This document shows, piece after piece, positions 34,960 to 46,524 of a stretch of 64,000 nucleotides of DNA. The position numbers were made by a program, and so were the translations under genes. This DNA comes from Gamarada debralockiae. Its lineage: Eukaryota; Ascomycota; Leotiomycetes; Helotiales; Hyphodiscaceae. Every line of letters starts with the position of its first letter. Positions within the stretch are counted from its first letter, which is position 1. The DNA lies in the NCBI GenBank assembly GCA_002803225.1, contig NXFV01000280.1, forward strand, positions 1 through 64,000, read 5' to 3'. The notes beneath the pieces were generated by a model, which saw nothing but the letters and a program-made list of their open reading frames with translations, did no database searches and had not been told where the DNA came from.

Positions 34960-35455
34960 GGTGTATTTCTTTGGTTCGCATTTCGAGGAGAGCAATGGAA
35001 GGATCTGCATTTTATAGGGTTTCAGAGGCATTTCTCGGATTTCGACGATAGAATGGGTATTTTCCGGGCCCATTCTCTATCAATTGCAGGGGGCAGATTC
35101 ACCTGCAGAAGATAGATTGGTAGTTGGCACTCAGAACATATCCACGGGAGATATAGTACATACCTCGCCGAAACTGGAGCGAATTTCATAGACACAGCGT
35201 GATTGCAAAAGAAACGGACAAGGAGAAAATTCTTATTGCTATGCTAAAGTACAACATAACGAGAGCCAAGCGCATACCCCACCAAAGATTGATTTTCTCA
35301 GGACTGGAAACTACTCCCACCTATGCATATACACATTTTGCATTTCGTTGTATCATCTCGATATCTCTGCCAGCTTCCGCCCAAACCGTCATCCACTTTC
35401 CCATCTGCCAACCATCTTCCGTAATTTAAGATCTCTCGGTCAATGCCATAAGCAT
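34960..35455. other. Convergent intergenic region
   Basis: 3' flanks of the DUF7918 gene (+) and the BAP31-like gene (-). Nothing else seen. Confidence 0.5.
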
Positions 35456-36316
35456 TTACCTATCCTTCTTTGGGGTATCATCTGCCTGGGTAGCTGAGTA
35501 CTTGTCGCTCAAATCACGGTACTCCCGGCTCAAACCCTCAGACTGCTTCTTTAAGGTCTCCAAATCGCGCTCCTTCTCCGCCAACTCCTTCTTTAGGCGA
35601 CCGATCTCCCCAGCATTACCAGCATTAGCCAACTTCTCGCTCTCCTTTCCAGAAGCCTTTGAGTCACCCTCGTACTTCTTGACTTTCTCCTCAAGACGTA
35701 GGACATCGAGGATCATTGTGTATGTGCGGTTGAGGATGAGGGAGAGGAAGAGTGTGAAACCGCAGAGGTACATGTTGCGTTGAGAGTAGAATTTACGGGC
35801 TTGGACTTCCATGCGTTCGTGGCCAAGGACTCCTGCTCTGCTGGCTTGTTAGATCCTGATTGTGGATGTGGGGAGGGAGAGACACGTACCCGCCTTGGTT
35901 CTTGTTGGACTCGGCGAGCTCGAGTTGGACTCTGTAGACGCGGTTTACGCTGTCGATGAAGAGAATTAAAATGAAGATGAATGTGATCTTCATCCCATAT
36001 TGTAGTTTCGCTACCAGTGGACTTTCGCTTCTGTGTGGTTGTAAGCAGCTTGAACGGTATGTGGGAAGGTGGAACCGTACATGAAGGTAAACATCTTTCG
36101 GCGGACCGTGAAGGGGAGGGGAATGATGAGGAGCATAAAGAGCATCATCTCTGCTACGAGCAGGAGGAAGACCTGTGAGAGAGAGCAGTCAGTAGTGTGT
36201 CCGAAGGGAGTTCCGATCGCAGGAGAGGCTAGCACGGAGAAAACGCCAAGACGTGATCCATTTGATCGACTCGAGCATAATGGGTATAGACTCACGAGAC
36301 TGTAGTAGAGCGTCAT
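35456..36316 (-). CDS. YET3: BAP31/Yet-type ER membrane protein
   Basis: Four exons, 36316-36296, 36172-36081, 36030-35890 and 35837-35456, giving 211 residues. The spliced protein begins MTLYYSLVFLLLVAEMMLFM, then PLPFTVRRKMFTFISESPLV, KITFIFILILFIDSVNRVYR and NMYLCGFTLFLSLILNRTYT: three membrane segments in the order of BAP31, followed by a C-terminal coiled coil (EKVKKYEGDSKASGKESEKL, ELAEKERDLETLKKQ) and the Lys-rich end PKKDR. BAP31 and yeast Yet1/Yet3 sit in the endoplasmic reticulum and escort membrane proteins to exit or to the translocon. The symbol follows the yeast homologue; which yeast paralogue is closest cannot be decided here. Confidence 0.93.
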
Positions 36317-37442
36317 CCTGTCGATGGGGGTTCGTATGTATTAGAGAGGTTCGTTGTATCGAATCGAGTCGTGTCCTGTTCAGAGAGTCGTCAGTCTTTG
36401 TTGATCAGGCTACCACATCTGTTTTCGTAACATTCTGCTGTCTCCGAACCTCAAGGTAGAAGGAAGAACAGTGGTGGGAAAATGGGACTTACGAGGAACA
36501 GAGAAATCGCAAATATCAATTGGCAACTTCGGGGTGGTGGTGTTCTTTTATGAAGAAGGTGGCCTCTGGTTTGGTAGTCGTGTGGTGTGGCTTTGCCATA
36601 GCTCCCGACGAGCTTGCAACGTCATTTCTCGCTTCCAAGAAATTTCGCCCTAGAATCCAGGATTTAGGCAGGGATCTATTCACGTGATACCAAACATCTT
36701 GTCACGTGCTGGGCTTTGGAAGAGAGGCAGTTTGTGGCATTCGCGGAACGAATTGAGCCCTATTCTTTAGGTGAATTACACTAACACTATGTACATATAT
36801 CCAAATCCCTATTTCATAAGAAAGGCTTGAACCATAAAAGTCGAAGGTTAAAACTCATCGAACGTTTCAACCTTGCATCACCCATTCTATTTCTATTCAG
36901 CAATTTCTCTTCCCTCCAAATCCTACACCATCCCAAGGCTCAATCATCCAACAACCCCAACTTTTCAATAATTTCCGCCCTCTACAATGGCATTCCATAA
37001 TCTAATTGTTTCCGCTTCGAGTTCTACGCTTCCAAAGCCCACGCGCGGCAACAACGAAGTGGCATGGAACTGCTGTACATCTTCCTCATAGCGTTTGCTG
37101 GGCTTTAGTCTTCCAAGGACCCATCGTCCCGATAAAGCGGTTCCTTGAGCGCTCAAATGGTCATAGTTATACCAGGTTGGATGGAGATGAGGATGTAGGG
37201 GATAAAGAGTTGAGCATGAGTCTCTTCAGGAGAGTTTTTAAAGGGATGTGATATCACGGAGGGGAAATAAATCGATTTTATTGGATTAAAGTCATCTAAG
37301 GTTTCCTTTTATGCTTATGGGCTATGCTGCCGTGCTTTATGCTTGAGTTTTGAGACGCCGTTCTATGCAATGCCAACGCCACACTCCATATAATGCCGTA
37401 AAGTAGACCGGAAATGCTGATAGCGCCCTTCATTCAAATGTT
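36317..37442. other. Intergenic, BAP31 promoter side
   Basis: Holds the promoter of the BAP31-like gene. TCACGTG motifs occur at about 36680 and 36703. The frame 37006-37251 has no recognisable feature. Confidence 0.4.
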
Positions 37443-39764
37443 TTATCCTTCGGCCTCGATCTCGTAGCTGTTCGACTTATGCTTCGGCTGGAATCTGAAG
37501 TCCTTGTGTGCAGGACCAAGAAACATTTCACTGCTACATATTAGCTAACGTCCTTTCAACGAATGAGAGTACCACATACCTAATCTTGATCCAATCCAAG
37601 TAATTATCACTCGCCAGCAAAGTCTCCAAATTATCCCGACCCCTATAAGCCGGTGGGCGATCCTGCAAACTCGGAGGCAAATGATCCAGAATACCAACAG
37701 GAACATAGCGATGCGCAAAGCTCAACCACTCAAGCAAGAATCGTCGAGTCTGACCGACACCGACCTCATCTGAACCCCAAGCTTCCAGACCGTAGCGTGC
37801 GAATTTCTCAACGTAGCTGAGACGCTCGCTGGCGGACTTGTCGATGTACTGGCCCTTTTCGATTTCCTCGAAGATCCAAGGCTTAATAAGAGCACCGCGA
37901 GCTACCATGACGGAATCTACGCCGGCGTTTTGGATGTGATCGAGGTAATCGACGTGGGAGTAGCAGTCGCCGTTGCCGATGAAGTATAGCTTTCCATCTT
38001 TGGAATTAGCTTGAGTGCGTGCATCTGGTTCGTTGATTGTATCGGTCAACTCATCCTTCTTGTCGTTATACGACTTAATCAAAGCTGCACACTCAGCGAT
38101 GTAAGACCAATCCGCATTCTTAGTGTATCGCTGTTGTCTGCTTCTACCATGAAGAGTGATTGCTGCACATCCAGGAGCGCCCAGCTTGTCGCGAGCTTCA
38201 TAACCACCAAACGCAAGACGCTCAATGGTCTTTGTTGCAGTAGGTTTGCCGCTGATTGTGCCCATTCGGATTTTGGCTGTAATGGGAACTTCGCCAGAGA
38301 CAACGTTCATGCCGCGAATCATCTTCTCCAGCTTTGATGGGGTATCCAGTAACGCGGATCCAGCGCCAGTCTGGTAGACAAGCTCGATTGGACAGCCGCA
38401 GTTCAGGTCGATGAGGCGCAAGTGTGGTACAAGTCGTGTGAGGATCTCTGCACCTTTCAAAGCCTGCCATGGTTTGTTTGCTGATACCTGGGCCCCAAAC
38501 TTCAAGTCCTTGGAGTTGTCATAGTCATGGACAATTGAAGTCGAGGTGTATCGTGGTGGTGAAATCTCGCTTTCGTGTGCCTTCATCAAAGCCCACTCTG
38601 ACTTCTGGCCTTGGATGAGAGGTAGTGTCATTGCCATCTCCGAGTAGGTAAGTTGTGCGCCAAACTCCACGCACATTCGTCGAAAAGGGAGGTTGCCTTG
38701 AGTTGTTAGAGGAGCAAGGACAGGTGTCTCTGGGCCAAAGTAGATTCGGCGCTTCTCGGACGGAAGAAATGGAGGGTCAATAAATTGAGCTCGATTCTCC
38801 TGCTTCGTCTCCTCAGATACATCCTTCTTCTGGTTGTGGACCTTCTCCAACACCTTTCCGTTCTCATCAAGCCATTTTGTGTATTGATCCGCCTTGTCTG
38901 TCTTCATTCGTCTCCGAGCAAGGTCAAGCTTGTCCTGTGTCCCGACAACATTGAAGACTCCTACTCGATTGTCATCATCCTCTTCCGTTGTCTCCTTGAC
39001 CTTAGTTGGATCCTCAGTAAGCACCAATTCCATCCGTCCGTCTTCGTGCTTGATCTCCTTGGAATGGCTTCCTACAAACCGACACTTCCATCCAGCGTGG
39101 CATTTTCCATTTACCTCCCAGACAGGACACTTTCCTTCAAAAGTCTTCAAATCTCCTCGCTTTCCCTTCTCCAAGTACTCCCGCAAGTTGTGAGAGCAAT
39201 TGCAGGTGTCACCAAATCTACAAGGCTTGGGAGAAAACTCAGGCGAGTTGGCTCTGCTGTTGCATAGCTTGATGGCATCAAACCAAGAGCCGAACTGGCG
39301 ATCCTTATTCTGGCCTTTCTGCTTCTTTCTTTTCGGTCCACTATTGTCTCGATCATCGGTTCTAAGTCTGCCCTCTGCTTCATCGTCATTTTCGGCTGCA
39401 TTTGAGGTAGCTCCTCGGTTGAAAATATCAATGAGGTATCTATATTCGTTAGCAATAGTCAATTGAGTGAATGACGAGCCACTTACTCGGCTTTGACCAA
39501 TGCAATGCCCTTCACTTTGTCTCTTCCATTGACACCGGAAGTATCTGCTGAGTCAAGTTTGGCTCGATTTTTTGATGGTAACTCTGAATTAGGCATCTGC
39601 ACGTCTCCATCTTCAGTACCATTTCTTACAACCTTCTCTGCCTTTATGATAGCAGGCTCTTCATGAAGGATGCGTTGTGCATGGTGAGAGTCAGGTTGCT
39701 CTTCTTCAAATGGTCTCTTTAAAGAACGCTCCCGCTCAAGAGGGTTAGGACCTTGGGTGTCCAT
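37443..39764 (-). CDS. DUS3: tRNA-dihydrouridine(47) synthase
   Basis: Three exons, first ending at 39487, then 39439-37580 and 37530-37443; with the Met at 39764 it is 741 residues, and an upstream Met at 39848 would give 769. The N-terminal region is followed by two CCCH zinc fingers ([12 protein letters not shown] and [22 protein letters not shown]), the mark of Dus3. The TIM-barrel Dus domain then shows [40 protein letters not shown] (catalytic Cys of NCGCP), [29 protein letters not shown] and [14 protein letters not shown], which bind FMN and the tRNA. The small last exon adds the conserved [16 protein letters not shown] tail. It reduces U47 in the variable loop of cytosolic tRNAs. Confidence 0.95.
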
Positions 39765-39848
39765 TGTGCCGTGGTAGAGTCGTTGAATCAACGTGAACGA
39801 TTCTTGTTGACGATGTTGACGCGGCCACGTCGAGGCTGTTCCCCTCAA

Positions 39849-40642
39849 TTTTTTTAATCGACAGCCTTATCTTAGCGCGACGCTAAGGAGATACGAGTAG
39901 CAGTGGATGGAGGGTTTTAGCATGATGGTTTCTGTGAATCTTTCAATCACTCATTCAATTCATCTACTGGGAGGGTGGATCTAGATCACAATCGCTCAAG
40001 AGAACGATTAAGGCTCTGAGCAGCCAACAAGAGATATATAGAGAGGACTGTAAAAGTAAAGTACTTGTACGGAGTACAGTCTGCTAGGTGCTCAGCGGTA
40101 AAGAGGACAATGGGGGTTTCAATCTCTCGAATGGAGGGCCAATTGCTCAAATACAGCTCACGATTCAGTAGCCTAGGAGCAATCAGGACTCTGGAGAGTT
40201 GCCGTTTGCTATGCCAAATTTCTCCAACATCTCGTCAGCCACACTGTCCCTGAAATGTGTGTGGCTTTGATAATTCTTCATCTCCTGACTTTCCCTCTTC
40301 TGTCAGTTCCTCGGCCGCGTTTGGTACAAGTCACATCTCACTTCAAAATATACAATAATCCTTATCTTATTACAGAAATATGTACGATTCTAATCTGATC
40401 CGATGACATCCTCTTGTCCTACTCCATAATTGATAGCTGCCCTCATGATTCACGCTCCGCAGAACCTCTGAAACTCAACTAACAGGGGCAATTACGATTC
40501 ATCTTTCATGCGACACCCGACCACCATCCTCCACGAAATTCAGCCGCAACAACCTTAACAACACGTTCACCAGAGTACCCTCGACAGACAATGCTCATCG
40601 GCATCTACAGCTGCAGCTCGAGAAACACCCAGCGCATTCACA
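39849..40642. promoter_or_regulatory. Divergent region, DUS3 / kelch protein
   Basis: About 0.8 kb between the divergent starts. CT/A-rich leader text precedes the kelch ATG (40490-40640). No specific site is claimed. Confidence 0.45.
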
Positions 40643-42247
40643 ATGGCTGATTCTTCCTCTCAGAAATCGGGCTCAGATAGAGGCAAGGCTACAAGACCAG
40701 AAATCAAGACTAAGCTCGTGCGCTCCCAGAAAATTATTCAGCTCTCCCCCTCAGACACACGACCTCAAGATATCCCGGAAGATTCGGAGCCTCCAAGAGA
40801 GAATGCGCCGACGAGAAGTCATACACCGGGACACCTATCTACCAAAAGTCAAGATAGGAGGAAGAAAGCGTCTGAGTTAGCATTACGCTCACGCTCTCAA
40901 TCGCTCTCACAAAAAGACAGCTCCTCTTCCAAGAACTCCAAACCGCCTTCTACGCACAGCAATGGAAGAAGTACGCCCAAGCCCGACAATCCTCTCTCAC
41001 CACCTACGACTTCTACTCCGGCCCCTCCATCCACATCTCCAAACCCCACAACACTCCAACGACCCCTAAACCTGCGCTCCACATCCGCAATAGCAGCAAA
41101 ACCAACACCCCATTCGCAATCCTCCTCCCCCGCACCACCCCGCCAAACAACGCCCTCCTCCCGTCCCGCCCGCGGGCCACATACCTCGTTCCCTACCCTC
41201 CCCGATCCCAAGACAGCACCTGATGTCGAGCCCGCGCCTGCGTCTGGCATGTACTGGTCTCTGGCACCGTTATCCGGTTCTCCTCCACTATCATTACGCG
41301 CACATACTACCACTCTGATCGGATCCTCGATCTACATATTCGGAGGCTGCGATAGCAGAGCTTGTTTCAATGAGCTCTATGTATTGGATGCAGACGCGTT
41401 CTACTTCTCAACGCCCTACGTTTGCGGCGAGATCCCTGTGCCCCTGCGAGCCATGACCTGCACCGCCGTCGGCAAGAAACTAATAATATTCGGCGGAGGC
41501 GATGGGCCCGCATACTACAACGACGTCTACGTTCTCGACACGGTAAACTTCCGGTGGTCCAAGCCCCACGTCTTGGGTGATGGACGAGCTGGGGATCGAT
41601 ACCCAAGCAAGAGAAGAGCGCATACGGCTTGTTTGTATAGGAATGGGATATATATTTTTGGGGGTGGAGATGGGGTTAGGGCTTTGAATGATGTGTGGAG
41701 GCTGGATGTGCAAGACACGAATAAGATGAGTTGGAAACTTATTAGTAGTCCTAGTAGTGGAGAGGCGGGGAAGGAGGATAAGGGGAAGCCGAAGGCGAGG
41801 GGGTATCATACTGCTAATATGGTGGGGAGTAAACTCATCATATTCGGTGGTAGTGACGGCGGAGAATGTTTTCGAGATGTCTGGATATTCGACGCTTCCA
41901 CTGCCTTATTTTCTCCGGTATCTATACCGCCGTCTGCGAGTTTTCCGAGGCTGAGCCATACAGCGACGATTGTGGGTTCCTACTTGTTCGTGATTGGAGG
42001 GCATGACGGAGTGGAATATTCCAACGAAGTTCTACTACTGAACTTAGTGACGATGGTCTGGGATAAGAGGAAAGTCTACGGCTCCAAGATGCGGAGTCGA
42101 GGCTATCATGGCTGCGTACTACACGACTCAAGATTAGTGGTCGTAGGAGGGTTTGATGGGGGCACGGTGTTTGGTGATGTGTGGGTGTTGGAGCTGGCTG
42201 TTCATGCTTATTATAGCCAGATCAGTCATTTCAGCATTGATGTTTAA
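40643..42247 (+). CDS. Kelch-repeat protein
   Basis: Single exon, 534 residues. The first 200 residues are Ser/Thr/Pro-rich and disordered. From residue about 205 a beta-propeller of six kelch blades follows, each with paired glycines: YIFGGCDSRACFNELYVLD, LIIFGGGDGPAYYNDVYVLD, YIFGGGDGVRALNDVWRLD, LIIFGGSDGGECFRDVWIFD, FVIGGHDGVEYSNEVLLLN and LVVVGGFDGGTVFGDVWVLE. No BTB, F-box or membrane part is seen, so partners cannot be guessed; related fungal proteins include cell-end/polarity markers and Ral2-like proteins. The long opposite-strand frame at 40897-41313 is a codon-bias shadow of the Ser/Pro region. Confidence 0.9.
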   Translation: MADSSSQKSGSDRGKATRPEIKTKLVRSQKIIQLSPSDTRPQDIPEDSEPPRENAPTRSHTPGHLSTKSQDRRKKASELALRSRSQSLSQKDSSSSKNSKPPSTHSNGRSTPKPDNPLSPPTTSTPAPPSTSPNPTTLQRPLNLRSTSAIAAKPTPHSQSSSPAPPRQTTPSSRPARGPHTSFPTLPDPKTAPDVEPAPASGMYWSLAPLSGSPPLSLRAHTTTLIGSSIYIFGGCDSRACFNELYVLDADAFYFSTPYVCGEIPVPLRAMTCTAVGKKLIIFGGGDGPAYYNDVYVLDTVNFRWSKPHVLGDGRAGDRYPSKRRAHTACLYRNGIYIFGGGDGVRALNDVWRLDVQDTNKMSWKLISSPSSGEAGKEDKGKPKARGYHTANMVGSKLIIFGGSDGGECFRDVWIFDASTALFSPVSIPPSASFPRLSHTATIVGSYLFVIGGHDGVEYSNEVLLLNLVTMVWDKRKVYGSKMRSRGYHGCVLHDSRLVVVGGFDGGTVFGDVWVLELAVHAYYSQISHFSIDV

Positions 42248-43044
42248 GACTAGATAGAGATTTGCTCTTTTGTTGGAAGAGATATGGGAGTCTGGTGAAG
42301 ATGATATGGCTTGGATTGTATGGAAGGGAGGGAAAGGGGTAAACCAAGTAGGGTCTTTGGAGACGGAAAGTTTGTTGTTTTGATATTTGTTACGATTACG
42401 ATTTCATGAGATATGTGTGTAAAGAATACGGCAAAATGTACTTTCAGTTTCCAACTTGCATCATGGTTCCAGTTACACATTCTCCTCGGACATTCAGAAC
42501 ATCCTCCCTTTCCGAAAGGCTTCCCAGAAATCTTAAGCTCGTACTCGCAGAATAGCAGTATTCCAAGAATGAGTGAGCAAATAACGCGACATCCTACCTT
42601 TCCGAGTCTTCATCGTCAACCCCAGTAAACCAATGACTTGCCGGTACTCACCAAGTAAGCCCAAACCCCTTTCCCATCTCGCATACCTGAAAACTGCTAT
42701 ATACGCCTCTCGGACTACCTGGCTTATATCAAACCTCAAATTCTCCACATTGCCATCAGACAACATTGCATCCTCTCGAAAGAAACACAGACGTGTCTCA
42801 GTAACCTGGAATTTTGGCCTCTTTCCCAACCCATCGGACAGACAGCTGCCATATCCATTTCTACGTGCCTTCCCATCTCGGAGTAACCGGCCTATATCCA
42901 ACTAAATCTAGCCCGCCACGGACCGTCTTGCGACACAAGAAGGACACCCCACCTTTAGGACACGTGATTTCCATAATTTTCAACGAATCTTAAGATCTTC
43001 AAACCCACCTAAAACTCTCTCAATATTAACCCAATCATTAAAAC
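42248..43044. other. Intergenic, nothing recognised
   Basis: 3' flank of the kelch gene. Short frames at 42533-42905 lie on both strands without motif. Confidence 0.45.
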
Positions 43045-43560
43045 ATGCCGACCTACTCAGAGGCAGACCTCAAGGCTGCTATTCGCAGACTGGTAAATAT
43101 GGATATCACATCGGATATGGCTTTTTATCGTGATATGATATCGCTGTAGGTAGCGTATATCGCTTTAGCACTTTAGGAAAGGTGATATCACTGTAAATGT
43201 ACTTGATAAATCGCATTAGTCGCATGAATTTCAATCAAGCTGTACGATGAGATCTGCTCGCACTATCAGATCCTACCCGAAAACCGCTATAATTTCGATG
43301 AACACGGCCTCTCGGTGGGTTGCTTCACTAACGGCCGTGTCCTAGGGGCTATACCACTGCGTTTCAGTTCACTCAGTAGCGTATCGGAGGCCGACCGGAG
43401 GACCCACATCGGCGTTTTGAGGTTGACCAGAGGACTGACATCGGCATTCGTCGGAACGGCGCGACCGTTGGAACGCCCCTCCTGTACGCTACTGCAGCCT
43501 CAACAGCCTTATCGACGTGGTTCACGTAGCCAAGACTGTGAAACAGGCCAAGGGGCGCTA
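43045..43560 (+). mobile_element. pogo/Fot-type transposase remnant
   Basis: Two separated pieces in one orientation. 43045-43098 reads MPTYSEADLKAAIRRLVN, like the Psq/HTH start of fungal pogo-family transposases. 43240-43350 reads KLYDEICSHYQILPENRYNF followed by DEHGLSVGCFTNG, the first-Asp block of the DDE catalytic domain (YNFDExG). Between them most of the DNA-binding part is missing and a 140-bp stretch with repeated GATATCxCTGTA text intervenes. No downstream D or D/E blocks were found. An inactive fragment. Confidence 0.65.
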
Positions 43561-43604
43561 TAGGTTGTTTTATACGGGTAACAATATTCGCCATAAGGTG
43601 CATC

Positions 43605-43831
43605 ACTGTACTATCCCCCCCATGAATGTTTCGTACGACAGGCATCCTAGTATACTTTAAAACACCGCTGAATATACCTAATAGGCAAGTTTCAAGTAAT
43701 TTCTCAGTAATTTCTTCTTCTTATCAACAGCTATAAGCTTTTAATTGGCTCGTTTCCTTTGATTTTTCCATCTGAAGTTATACTAGGATGCCTTGTTGTA
43801 CGAAACATTCATGGGGGGGATAGTACTGTAG
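43605..43831. mobile_element. 227-bp inverted-repeat element (MITE-like)
   Basis: The left arm 43605-43654 (ACTGTACTATCCCCCCCATG ... ATCCTAGTATA) is the reverse complement of the right arm 43781-43831 with only two mismatches and one gap over about 51 bp. The 126 bp in between are AT-rich and non-coding. No clear target-site duplication was seen at the ends. It follows the pogo-type remnant by 45 bp and may belong to it. Confidence 0.75.
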
Positions 43832-44094
43832 GTTCTTGCAGGAGATCGGACCCTAGGGTGTCATTGCAATCCTAGGTGACACGGCGTTTTCGATAGAAAT
43901 GTACGTAGGGCGTTTAGGGAATCAAATGAACCCATAGAGATGGGGTACCTGACAGGGAGCAATTTTGCAGGAGCTATGCTGAATTAATTGTGTACAGTGT
44001 TGAGGTATCAGGCATGTGTACACCCTGTTGGTGACTGAATGATTTTTTCTCTGTCTAAACAATGCGAATTTGGGAAATTATTATGACCTGTTGT
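43832..44094. other. Spacer between MITE-like element and phosphate carrier
   Basis: No feature recognised; the 3' flank of the phosphate carrier gene. Confidence 0.4.
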
Positions 44095-45217
44095 TTACTT
44101 GGCAATCTCAACACTATTGGTAGCACCTGCGGACGGAGTCAGTTCATGTTAAGAGGAGCAAACGAAGAAGCACACTTACCTAGAGCCTTCTTGACATCGC
44201 CGTAGATTGCAAATTGGCCAGCAGTGAGTCCACCGACCATAAACAGACGTGTGGGAAGACCAGCAAAGGATCCACGGAGACCAAGCTCACCAGCAATCTT
44301 AATAAGCCGAGAGACAGTGCTCTCACCAGGCAAACTCTTTGTCTTGTTAATCTTGGACAGCATAGTATCAGCGGGCTGAGAAACGATAGCAGCAGCGAAA
44401 CCGGAGATAAGACCAGATCCCAAGTTAACAACGGTCTGGCCACCGTTTGACATCTTGGACTTGTCAAACTGAGCATAGATAGCCTCAGAAACCTTTTCAT
44501 AAGCAACAAACTTGGTTATTGTGTAAGGAATCCTGCATGTATGTTAGCTTCCGCTCTACTGTATTGTTTTTATCCAACTACAAGGGAACTTCTTATAGGA
44601 TTAGCGTACTGCTTGAAGAGGATAGGACCAAAGCCAGAGTAGAAGGCACCAATGCCCTCGTTCTTTAGGATTTTCCCAAAACCACCAATCAGACCGTTGG
44701 CGAAACCGGGTGTCGAGACAAGACGAATACGGGTAGCCTCAAGGGGGCAGAGAGCAACGGAGGCAAAGAACTCGGCACAACCAGCAGAAACGGAGTAGAC
44801 GGCACCGCGGTGCTGGCGGGCCTTTTCAAGACCAAGAATGTCGATAGATTGTTTCTTGAAGAATTCATAACCGCCAAACTTAAAGGCCCCTTGCATGAAA
44901 TAACCGGCAAAGGTTGGGCCAAAGCCAGTCGCGAGAGCGCGAACGCCTTCGTTTTGGATAACCTGACGGAAGCCGCCAATCATACCACGGTTGTAGGTAG
45001 CGGGGTCGAGCTGGATTCTGGTCTTGACACTATAGGAGTGTTAGCAGACGGTGGTAGAGCCAGAGTTGATGGAAACGTACACGTCAACCGGAGTGAAGGC
45101 ACTGTGAGTGACGGAGCAGCCCAGCGCACCGGCAAGAGCGAAGCGAGAGTAGAGATCAAAGCCCTCGGGTGCCTTCTGCTCGACGCGCTGGGCCATGGCA
45201 GCAGGAGCGACAGCCAT
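44095..45217 (-). CDS. MIR1: Mitochondrial phosphate carrier
   Basis: Four exons, 45217-45081, 45029-44610, 44532-44180 and 44126-44095, giving 313 residues from the Met in [14 protein letters not shown]. Three mitochondrial-carrier repeats are present. The first has [13 protein letters not shown] across intron 1 (the PxDxxKxR signature), the second [12 protein letters not shown] (P-x-E-x-x-R) and the third [12 protein letters not shown] (P-x-D-x-x-x-x-K). The phosphate-carrier hallmarks [20 protein letters not shown] and [13 protein letters not shown] are clear. The protein imports phosphate with protons across the inner membrane for ATP synthesis. The short fourth exon encodes the end ATNSVEIAK. 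Branch site TGCTAAC in intron 1. Confidence 0.96.
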
Positions 45218-45755
45218 TGCGATGGTGGTGATGAATGCGAGCGGCGCGACACGAAAGAATGGGTGGTGAGTGACTGTGAAAACTTGATTAGGGAGCAGGA
45301 GCAAGTCAGCGAGCTCGGGATTTTGTTTCGCCTTGCATGGGCAAAACTTCGGAAAATTAGCACCCGAGTGCCAGCCTCGCGCGGGCTCAGTTCACTGGAT
45401 TATGCGGTCTTCAATATAAAACGATCCACCAAAGTACTGCTGGGTAGTATTTCACTGCTAAACTGCATATGGTGATTGGGTGGACATGTGCAAGACGGAC
45501 AAGGAGGTGCTTTAACCCAGTTCCACAATTGCATATCCCGTCCTTTTTCGTCAGTCGGGGTGGCTTCACTCTTTGGTATCATGGATAATATATTGCCAAA
45601 GTTCTATTTTGAACGGATTTGCGGACTTAACGGCGTAAACCCCGAGCTTCGACAACCCCCATGCGCCCTTGGCGGCCAAGACCTCGTTTTTTTATATACG
45701 ACTTAATGGCCACATTCCCTACAAGCCTTCTTTCAGTGCTCATGTCCAATCACAT
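45218..45755. other. Phosphate carrier promoter side
   Basis: Includes the MIR1 leader. An open frame in the carrier's antisense direction (44810-45475) is a shadow. Nothing else supported. Confidence 0.45.
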
Positions 45756-45881
45756 GATATTGGATGGTAAAATCATGTATATTGATATTTCTCTGATATC
45801 TCTAAGGAAGGAAAATTGGATGGTTGCCAGAACCCGAGATATGTGTACACAACTGTTGCCATAGCAACCAGCTCATCTGAC
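45756..45881. repeat. 126-bp direct repeat, copy A
   Basis: Matches 49169-49294 base for base in length with 7 substitutions (about 94% identity by hand count), starting GATATTGGATGGTAAAATCA and ending AGCTCATCTGAC. It contains the small palindrome GTTGCCATAGCAAC. It lies 8 bp outside the copia LTR. Confidence 0.9.
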
Positions 45882-45888
45882 GCATGGG

Positions 45889-46126
45889 TGTCAGAATTCG
45901 TGACGCACTAACAGAACTCCCGCACACTTTGGATGAATAGCAACACAGCAACAACCATTCAAAACCTCTTGTAATCTGACAGGAAGCAATTTAAGCTTCT
46001 TCTTAAGCATTTAATAACCTTTTAGATGATATAATTATGTTCTTGATAATTTAATATACTAATGAAAGCGACGACTGTTTTTTGCGGAAGCGATTTTTGG
46101 TGGTCAGTGCGTCACGAATTCTAACA
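45889..46126 (-). repeat. Copia-type LTR (3' LTR of the minus-strand remnant)
   Basis: 238 bp, TG...CA ends. The first 20 bases (TGTCAGAATTCGTGACGCAC) are the inverse of the last 20 with one difference. Just inside, 46127-46150 read on the minus strand is a G-rich polypurine tract (GGGGGGG within AACCTGGGGGGGCACCAGTG), as expected next to a 3' LTR. No matching 5' LTR was seen near 48.9 kb. Confidence 0.7.
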
Positions 46127-46524
46127 CCCACTGGTGCCCCCCCAGGTTAGAGAGGCATTGATTAATCTGTAGAATTGAACGTAAAGAAGATATACAGCTT
46201 GAAAGAGCGTATAACAAAGCAAGGAAATAATCCAATCTAGCCGTATTTGGCAACATATCAACATCGCATGTACGCATATGTACGCTAACCCCCAATTTGA
46301 GCCAATAAGCCTCGACTTTTATGGTACTGGGGTCGACCCCTGCACGACTATCCACCGGTTCCAGCAGCAAACAGGTCATGTAATGGTTGGCACCATCACA
46401 GTTTCGAAGCCACAGGGACCTCTGATTGTGTATTTGTTGAGCCAGGGCTCAGCATTTGCGTTGTCCCAGCTCCATCACAACTAGCTAGCTGAGTAGCTAG
46501 TCCAAGGGAGCTAGGCTCGTCCGC

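Noticed and set aside
39765..39848. 28-residue N-terminal extension of DUS3 as a mitochondrial signal
   Set aside because: The first Met is in frame, but the conserved protein starts comfortably at 39764; no independent support for the longer form.
40897..41313. 138-codon minus-strand open frame opposite the kelch gene
   Set aside because: Mirror of the Ser/Pro-rich N-terminus of the kelch protein; no domain of its own.
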